From Diplosphaera chodatii (taxonomy: Eukaryota > Chlorophyta > Trebouxiophyceae > Prasiolales > Stichococcaceae): DNA of 64,000 nucleotides. The notes beneath the pieces are model-generated. The model was not told the DNA's origin, made no database searches, and saw nothing but the letters and a program-made list of their open reading frames with translations. Positions 57,611 through 64,000 of the stretch are shown here, one piece after another; position 1 is the stretch's first letter, and each line of letters opens with the position of its first letter. The stretch covers positions 806,001-870,000 of the forward strand of contig JAALGY010000054.1 of assembly GCA_032358165.1 (NCBI GenBank), written 5' to 3'. A program made the translations under genes and the position numbers.

Positions 57611-60600
57611 ATGCTGCCGATCACGCCTGCCAGGGTGGCGCTGTGTGCGGCGGTGCAGTTGTACCTAGACAGTGAGGACGACGAGGAGGTGACCGATGAG
57701 GACTCGGAGCGCCTGGGCACGCTGCTGCTGCGCGTGCTGCAGGCGGAGGGTGCCAGTGCGGGCACAGCCAACCCTGAGCTCGGCAGCGATGCCACCCTGG
57801 TGGATGTCCTCGCCCTGCTGCAGGTGCTCACAACGTTTGATCTGCAGCGTAAGGCGTGAAGGGGTTGATGCTGAGGGGCGATCAGTTACTGCAGGCATGG
57901 CGTAGTCAATGCAAAGCGAGCTGTGGTGCTTGTGCATGTGTCATGCCAGCGCTCTTGACTGCAGAGGATGGCACGCGCTGGCGATGATGCTCAAGCGATG
58001 CAGTCCGTGGGCGAGGAGGAGGAGGATGAGGATGGAGTGTGGCTGGAGGCCGTGCCCGCAGCCGTGCTGGGCCGCATCAGGGTACCGCCTCACCTGCATC
58101 ACGGCATGCTGCCAGCTCTTCGTGCCATCCCTGCCATGCTGCACAACTGCCCTCCTCTCGCGCCGACCGCTGCTGTTCCGCTTCTGCAGCGGCTGCAGTC
58201 CCCGGACTCCCTGGTCGACTTCTTCAGCGCCGTCGCGGCCACGCTCACGTCCAACAGCAGCCTGCCGCCGGGCGGCGAGCCCCGCCCGGGCGCGGAGGTC
58301 AACTCCGCGCTGGGCACCGCGCTGCGGCGGGCCCTGCTGGCCTTTGACGCGCTGCCCTTCGAGGTGGGGCTGCACGCGCACGTGTGCTTTGCAGAGGTTG
58401 GATCGTGCTCGGCGGCTTGTGCTGCAACCTCCTCCCGGTTCTGGCACCTGATCTCGAGGGTGTGAAGGCATCTGCTGCCCTGCATTCGTCCGCTGGCGCC
58501 ACGCCCAGATCCTTGAGCAATGCATACGACACGTGACCTTTGGGCTGAGGATTCCGATGTTTCCTGCAGGGTGTTTGCGCGCTATTTGGCGCCGTCCAGG
58601 GCGAGCTGGACCTGATCACGGCAGAGGCACTCCAGGAGTGCCTGTCGCCTCAGCAGCCCACGCCACACCGGTCCAGCCGACTTGCCACAGACCTCGATCA
58701 GCCAGAGGCCGCCAACAGCGCCGAGGTCAGCAAAGGATATCTCCTGCAGAACGTTTGTGAGCTCGAGTCCGCGCTGTGGCATAGGACTGCACGGCGTGCT
58801 GTTGTCGGTGTATGCGTCCTCTCGTCGCACAGTCTGCAAGGCACGCGTGCCTGCCTTGTCTGCTGCAACGCAGCGCGGCTATCAGGCCACACAGAGCACA
58901 CGGTCCAGAGGGCCATCTCGAGTGCTGTGCAGGCAGCGTCTGAGGGGGAAGCTGCACAGGCAGCGGCCCGCAGGCGGCGCCACTTCCGGCGGCATGCGCA
59001 GGCGCTGCGGGAGCACGACCTGCTGGCGGCGCTGGACTCCTTGCACCAGCACTTCGATTACAACGCAGGCAATGCAGCCTGTGATGTCACGGGTCCTTTA
59101 AAGATCGGGCGCACCTCACCCAGGCAACGTGGCCTTGTCGCCCTGTCTCTAACACCACACATGTTCGGTCTTATGGTTGTACAACCGATGTGTGTATGCT
59201 GCAGGCGGCGGCGGGGGCGGAGAGCCGGATGGGGGCGGCTGGTCGGGCGCCTTCCAGAGCGCGCTGCTCAGCCTGGCAGCGACGCACGCGCACTTTGGCC
59301 ACACCACGCAGGCCCTCACCGCCCTCAACGAGACGGTGCGCCCACCCTGCAGCACACATGCAGCTTGACCCCGCAGTGCTGCTCAACATGGCAACAGTTA
59401 GGGCAGGCGCGGTGCAGAGATATTCCGCAGCACTCACGTCTGCAGAGTGAGACCTGAGGCCTCTGTGATGGCTCATTACAACCTTGCCCACTGTGCCCTT
59501 GGACTCCACCGTAGACCACAGCAAGTAGGAGCCCCTGTTCTGCGAGCAGGTGCGGGTGGCACAGCAGGCGGGCGACGCGGCGTGCCTGGCGCACGCGCTG
59601 GCGGCGCTGTGCGGGCTGCTGGCCGACAGCCCGCCTGGGCCCCCTGCGGTGCCGGGCGCTCCACCGCCGCCGCCCCACCTGCGCCACGACCACCAGCTGC
59701 GCCGCCTGCTGCGAGCGTGAGCAGCCTCATCATACAAGGCTGCAACTCGAAAGTATGTGTGCGTCATATTTGCCTCCGCCTGCAGCTGGGCGCCCCTGCT
59801 GCACAGGTGCCTCGTGCCACACAGCCGCGGGCTGAACCTGCTGTAGGACGAAGAGTACCAAAGACGTGGAGGATCTGTGTGCAGGTGCCTGCAGCAGGGG
59901 CAGGAGCTTGGGCTGCCGCACCTGGCCGCCTTCGCGCGGCTGGGCCTGGCCAGGGCGGCGCTGCAGGGGGGCACCGCCCCGCCGCCCGCCATCTGGCGCG
60001 ACCCGCAGGCGGCCGGCCCCGCGGCGCCCGCGCCCACCCTGGAGGTGCGGCCGCCCTGCATGCAGTGCCAGCGCTGGGCGGTCTGAGGAGGTATCGATGC
60101 GGATTGGCGAGGTGGCCAGCAGCGTGCAAGGTGGTCGTCCTGGATGTCGCACTCTTCCGATGAGCAGTGCGCCTGCACCAGCTGCTGCACACAAACCAAA
60201 TTTCCTGTCCAGTCGTGAGGCGCCGCTGCGTGCTGCAGGTGGCGGCGGCGCTGGACGAGGTGCAGCGGCTGCAGCACGCGACGGCCGTCGCCGCCGCCGC
60301 CCCCAGCCCCGCGGCGCCCCCCCTGCAGGACCCAGCCGCCGCGGCCGCGGCCCGCGCCGCCGACCTGTTCGGCTCCGGCCACGCCGTGTTCGGCCCCGCT
60401 CTCCGAGGTGGGATGCCCGTTTCGCGCTCTGGTTTTGTGGCTTTGCCAGGCCATGGCTGAAGCAGCGTGCAGAACCCCGTGCTCAATGGATACTGGAGAC
60501 CTGTACGCATCTGCGGCAGGCGTGCGACACAGCAATGGCATGCTTGGCGGGTGGTGATGCTGTTTTCTTTGCGTGCTTGAAGGCTGCGAGGCCCCCGCAG

Positions 60601-63071
60601 CAGCGGCGGTGGGGGAGCTGGCGGGCGGGGCGCAGCTGCTGATGGGCGCGGCGTGGGCCGCCGCAGGGGCGCCCGACCTGGCCATCGCCGCGATCGTCGC
60701 CCGCATCAGCTGCTTTGCCGGCGCGCGCCAGCAGGGTGAGCAACACACTGCGAAGCACTCACATGCCTGGCTGCTGCAATGCTCCGGTCGCAGGTTGCCA
60801 TTCGCACCATCGAGAAAGCATGCAGCACCCCACTGCATGACAACAGATGCGCCCATCTGCTGACTGTGCTGTCGTCTGGACCATACAGCAGGCGCTGAAG
60901 GCAGCATTGTGGATGGTGCGACGCTGCGGTCGGGGGAAGCAAGCAGCATGCAGCAGGAAGCAGATGCCGCTCTGGCGTACGCGCAGCTGGCAATGCTGGT
61001 GCACGAGCGGCGGGGCCCCAGGTGACTGTCCCAGAGGACACTCCGGTGCCTATGTCCCATTAGACACGACTGCAAGCACAAGGTGCACACGAGTACTTGA
61101 TGTTTGCAAGGGTGACTTGCTGCGGCTGCTACTGTCAGCATGGCCTACAGCACTGGCAATGTAGTGATGGGTTCGCCTGACGGGGCCCTGCGCTGGTAGG
61201 GTGACGATTCAGGCTCGGCGTGTGGACAGCCGCATGATAACCTTGTCGCCACAGACCTGACTGCTGCCTGGTGTCCGCAGCGCGGCGGAGGCGGTGCTGG
61301 CCCGCGCGGATGCAGCGCTGCCCGGCTGCACAGCGCCAGCGCTGGCGGCCGCGCGCCTCACCATCGGTCACGCCCGCGCCCTGGCCCACGGCAACACTGA
61401 GCAGGTGGGTGGCTCGAGCGTTGCCTAGCGAGAGGAACCCCTTCACATGCCGGGCCTTTGTCCTATGATCTGACATCGCATGTGGGTTCGCAGGCCAGGC
61501 GTGTCACTATTCTGTGGGCCTGAGGGTAGCACCATCAGATGTGGCGCCCTCATGGTCTGGTTGATGTTGCCGGTCCGCTGTGTTTGAGCTGCGGTGTCTG
61601 TTTTGTGTCAGGCGCGGGACCTGGCGTCGCAGCTGGCCGCTGTGGCGGTCACCACAGGGCATGCCGACATCGAGTTGCAAGCCGCATCGGACACGGTACA
61701 TACCTTGCTGCAGCAGACCCGCCTGCCGTGATGCTGCTGCTGCTCCCCCACATTACTTCAGCAGGAGTCGCTTGCATACTTTCCAGCGTGCTGCTGACGC
61801 CGACTCTGTACAGGTGAGGGTGCGGCAGGCGATCGGCGAGCGGTGCTTCAAGGAGGCCGTAGCCGCAGCCAACGACATGTTTGCCGTGTGCCACGCCGCG
61901 ATGCTCCAGGTGAGCAGCTGCACCGATCGCTGCACTCGGTCCTTCCGCTTTGCACCATGCAGACTAGAATTCGCAGATGACCAAAGCGTCAGCTCAACAG
62001 CGATCAGTGATGGGCTGGACTCCGACATGGTGACCAGGCGGGGTGCGTGGAGGCGCTGCTGCTGGCGGCGGAGGCGCACCAAGCGGCGCTGCTCCCCGCT
62101 TCAGCGCTGCCGTACGCGCTGTCGGCGCTGCACCACGCGCGGCGGCTGGCGCTGGACCTCATGGCGGCGCGCGCCGTCGTCGCCCTGGCCGGCACCTGGC
62201 TGGCGCTAGGTGCCCGTCCTGCTCTCCTCGCCCCCTGAGTGCCGCACCAAAGCTCAGACGCGCAGTGCCGCTCGGTCCGCACCCGTCTCGGCTGCCGCCG
62301 GTAGGTGGGCAGCAAAGGATCCGGCCCGGGGATGGGCGGCGACCATGACAAGCAGCCAGTCGGATGCCGTGGCAGCGTGAAACCCTTTGGATTGGGGTGG
62401 GACAGCAAGCGGCAGACCGCATCTTTGAGGCAGGGCGGCCTGCCTTCGGCATCTGCTGCTTCGGTTGCCATCCTCCTTGCAGTCGAGCACAGTCGACTCC
62501 TGCTGATGTGAATGCTCCAGGGCCACAGCACGCGCAGCGCGCAGCTTCGGAGGTGCGCAGCGTGCTGCCACTGGTGGCGGCGCAGGGCGGGCTGCGGCTG
62601 CGGGCCGAGGCGCACGCGCTGCTGGGGCGCGCGCTGCTGGCCCAGGCCGACGGGGACAGCCTGAGGGCCGGCGGCGCTGACTGGTGCATCCTTCGTGATG
62701 TGTTTCGCCTGCATTTTGGGCAATGTGCTGCTTGGGCGATGCTGCATGGGGCCTGGCTACCACCGTGACCATCGACTGTGTTGAAGCATGTGACTGGATC
62801 AGAGCTGCCGCCAGATGATGGCTGCAAGGCATGTCGCAGTGCCCATCCCTGCTGGTGCAGCATGTGCACATGCCCCTGCAGGCCGCTCGCGCTGCTGGCC
62901 GAGGCCGCGTCGTGCCTGGAGGCCCTGGAGGACTTCGGCGCGGCGGAGCAGCACCACCTGGCGGCAGTGGTGGCCGATGCCGCGGGGCTCACGAAGCAGC
63001 GGCACGTCCAGGCGGCGGCCTGGGCGCGGCTCCGGCGTGCGGCAGACGCCGCTGGGGACGCTGTAGCTTGA
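57611..63071 (+). CDS. APC5: Anaphase-promoting complex subunit 5
   Basis: TPR-rich scaffold subunit of the APC/C ubiquitin ligase that drives exit from mitosis. The ATG at 57611 opens LPITPARVALCAAVQLYLDS, the usual APC5 N-terminal helix, followed by an acidic insert (SEDDEEVTDEDSE) and TLVDVLALLQ. Later exons match the family: HDLLAALDSLHQHFDYNAG (about 59020-59070), SALLSLAATHAHFGHTTQAL (about 59260-59320), QVRVAQQAGDAACLAHALAA, LQQGQELGLPHLAAFARLGL (about 59885-59945), GAQLLMGAAWAAAGAPDLAI, MLQ-ending FKEAVAAANDMFAVCHAA, ALLLAAEAHQAALLPASALP (about 62050), RLALDLMAARAVVALAGTWL, LALLAEAASCLEALEDFGAA and a last exon ending at 63071. The repeated helix-turn-helix pattern fits TPRs. Many introns; not all exon edges were resolved, and Ala/Gly-rich inserts enlarge the protein. 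The neighbouring upstream + gene encodes a KEN-box protein. Confidence 0.85.
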
Positions 63072-63463
63072 ACCTGCCGAACTTGGCGCATGAAACGACA
63101 GCTTTGGTACCCACGATGTGCACCTCAGCATGGCTGGCAAGGCTTGTGTGATGGCAGCCAATCATGCTGCCCATTAGACTGTAATTTGTTGTGCGCCTGG
63201 ATGAGCCAGTACAACACGAGGGCGACCACAGCAACAGAAGACGATCCCACCGAAACAGCACAGCGAAGAGATCCAGTTCAGACGTGCACTCACCTCCTAT
63301 GAATATGCCCCAGCACTTGGCTGGCTGCAGCTTCCAGGGAGCGGTCAGCAGCAGCAGACAGTCAGACAAACCCTGCACATGGGCGCCTGCAGGCAGGTGT
63401 GGCACCTTGATCTGAGCCCAATTCACAGACTCGTCAGCCTCGACTGCGACGACGAGCGCAGCC
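63072..63463. other. Intergenic stretch between APC5 and hydrolase
   Basis: APC5 3' untranslated region and the upstream region of the hydrolase. A minus frame across 63300-63420 is open but shows no family similarity. Confidence 0.35.
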
Positions 63464-64000
63464 ATGGCGGCTGTGCCGTCGGTCGTGCAGCAGCCACCTG
63501 CTGTGGCCAATGGCTTTGCGCAGCAGAGATCTAAAGCAAAGCACACGCAGCCCAAGGTGGTGCTGCTGCACGGCCTGCTGCGCACCGCCGACTGCATGCG
63601 CAAGCTGGAAAGGTGTGACCTCTCGGGCGATGAAAAGCCTGTGGGGCAGCAGCAGCATTGCTGCGACTGACGCAACCAGGATGCAACTTCTTCAAGTCTG
63701 CATCCGCCGGCACACCAAGTCGCCATGCTCCGACGTGGACGTCGCAATACCCGCAGGCACATACAGCTGCAGACGGGTTGGGAGACGCACGTGGTGGAGT
63801 ACCCTTCGCGCGCCTACACCATCAAGGTCAGCGACAGCCCACGCAGTTCAAACATGCCCTTTACAGCCACGCTCAGCTCGTCTACGGACCTGCCGAGGCT
63901 TTGTAGGCACGCCTACAACATCGTGCGAAACATCGTCAGGGTGAATCAGTCAGCTGGCGAGTACTGGGGTTGCAGGAGTTGGCGGAGCGGGTTGCGGCGG
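63464..64000 (+). CDS. Alpha/beta hydrolase (lipase-like), 5' part, runs off window
   Basis: Exons traced: 63464-63612, 63757-63826 and 63976-64000 (continuing outside). The first exon has a soluble N-terminus and then PKVVLLHGLLRTADCMRKLE, which is the first core strand followed by the oxyanion-hole HG of alpha/beta hydrolases. Exon 2 gives GWETHVVEYPSRAYTIK, the next strand and loop. Exon 3 begins ELAERVAA, the following helix. Bacterial and algal lipase-like hydrolases of this layout use Ser-Asp-His, but the GxSxG nucleophile and the other catalytic residues lie past the end of the window. All three joins are in phase with GCAG acceptors. Substrate is unknown. No signal peptide is obvious. 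Confidence 0.75.

Noticed and set aside
59171..61141. 656-codon open frame on the minus strand
   Set aside because: It runs antisense to APC5 exons with clear family motifs. Long antisense frames are expected in GC-rich coding DNA, and its composition (Cys, Ser, Arg, His) has no domain.
63090..63460. Possible small minus gene before the hydrolase
   Set aside because: The open minus frame has no start context or recognisable motif and fits as untranslated sequence of the flanking + genes.
1..64000. CRISPR arrays, phage, bacterial defence islands or transposons
   Set aside because: The whole window reads as intron-rich nuclear genes. I saw no spaced repeat array, terminal inverted repeats or transposase motifs.

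Overview
The window looks like nuclear DNA of a green alga (Chlorophyta; a trebouxiophyte such as a Coccomyxa or Chlorella relative is my guess). It is GC-rich. Genes are split into exons of about 60-250 bases by many short GT-AG introns, and most acceptors read (C/T)TGCAG or GCAG. The gene set is plant-like: an SKIP5-type F-box protein, a PyrC-type dihydroorotase with a presequence, a complex I-type gamma carbonic anhydrase, a VASt-domain protein and a plant-style ZIP transporter. I see no prokaryotic operons, CRISPR array, rRNA, tRNA or intact mobile element.

Layout, left to right (17 genes): 3' part of a LysM protein (+, 1-1262); a multi-pass membrane protein (-, 2571-5487); F-box protein SKIP5 (+, 6008-7848); dihydroorotase (-, 8195-10107); an N-terminal-motor kinesin (+, 10759-16459); a ZIP metal transporter (+, 17366-19495); a large VASt/transmembrane/dysferlin-domain protein (+, 20250-27477); long-form tRNase Z (-, 27983-33936); an SLC38-like amino-acid transporter (+, 34459-37545); a secreted orphan (-, 38138-40452); clathrin adaptor AP-2 mu (-, 41062-43849); gamma carbonic anhydrase (+, 44498-46199); a calcium-regulated mitochondrial carrier (+, 46894-50276); a small KEN-box protein (+, 50877-51763); a Ser-rich nuclear-type orphan (-, 52394-57190); APC/C subunit 5 (+, 57611-63071); and the 5' part of an alpha/beta hydrolase (+, from 63464).

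The genes do not form one pathway. Several touch shared themes: ubiquitin ligases (SKIP5, APC5, and a neighbouring protein with a consensus KEN box that APC/C could recognise), membrane contact and traffic (VASt-DysF protein, AP-2 mu, kinesin), and mitochondrial function (gamma-CA, calcium-regulated carrier, dihydroorotase, possibly tRNase Z).

The most interesting items are the VASt + hydrophobic hairpin + DysF architecture at 20250-27477 and the small KEN-box protein at 50877-51763. Exon boundaries given to the base were traced by hand from splice signals and reading frame. Where only a gene span is given, internal boundaries are approximate.
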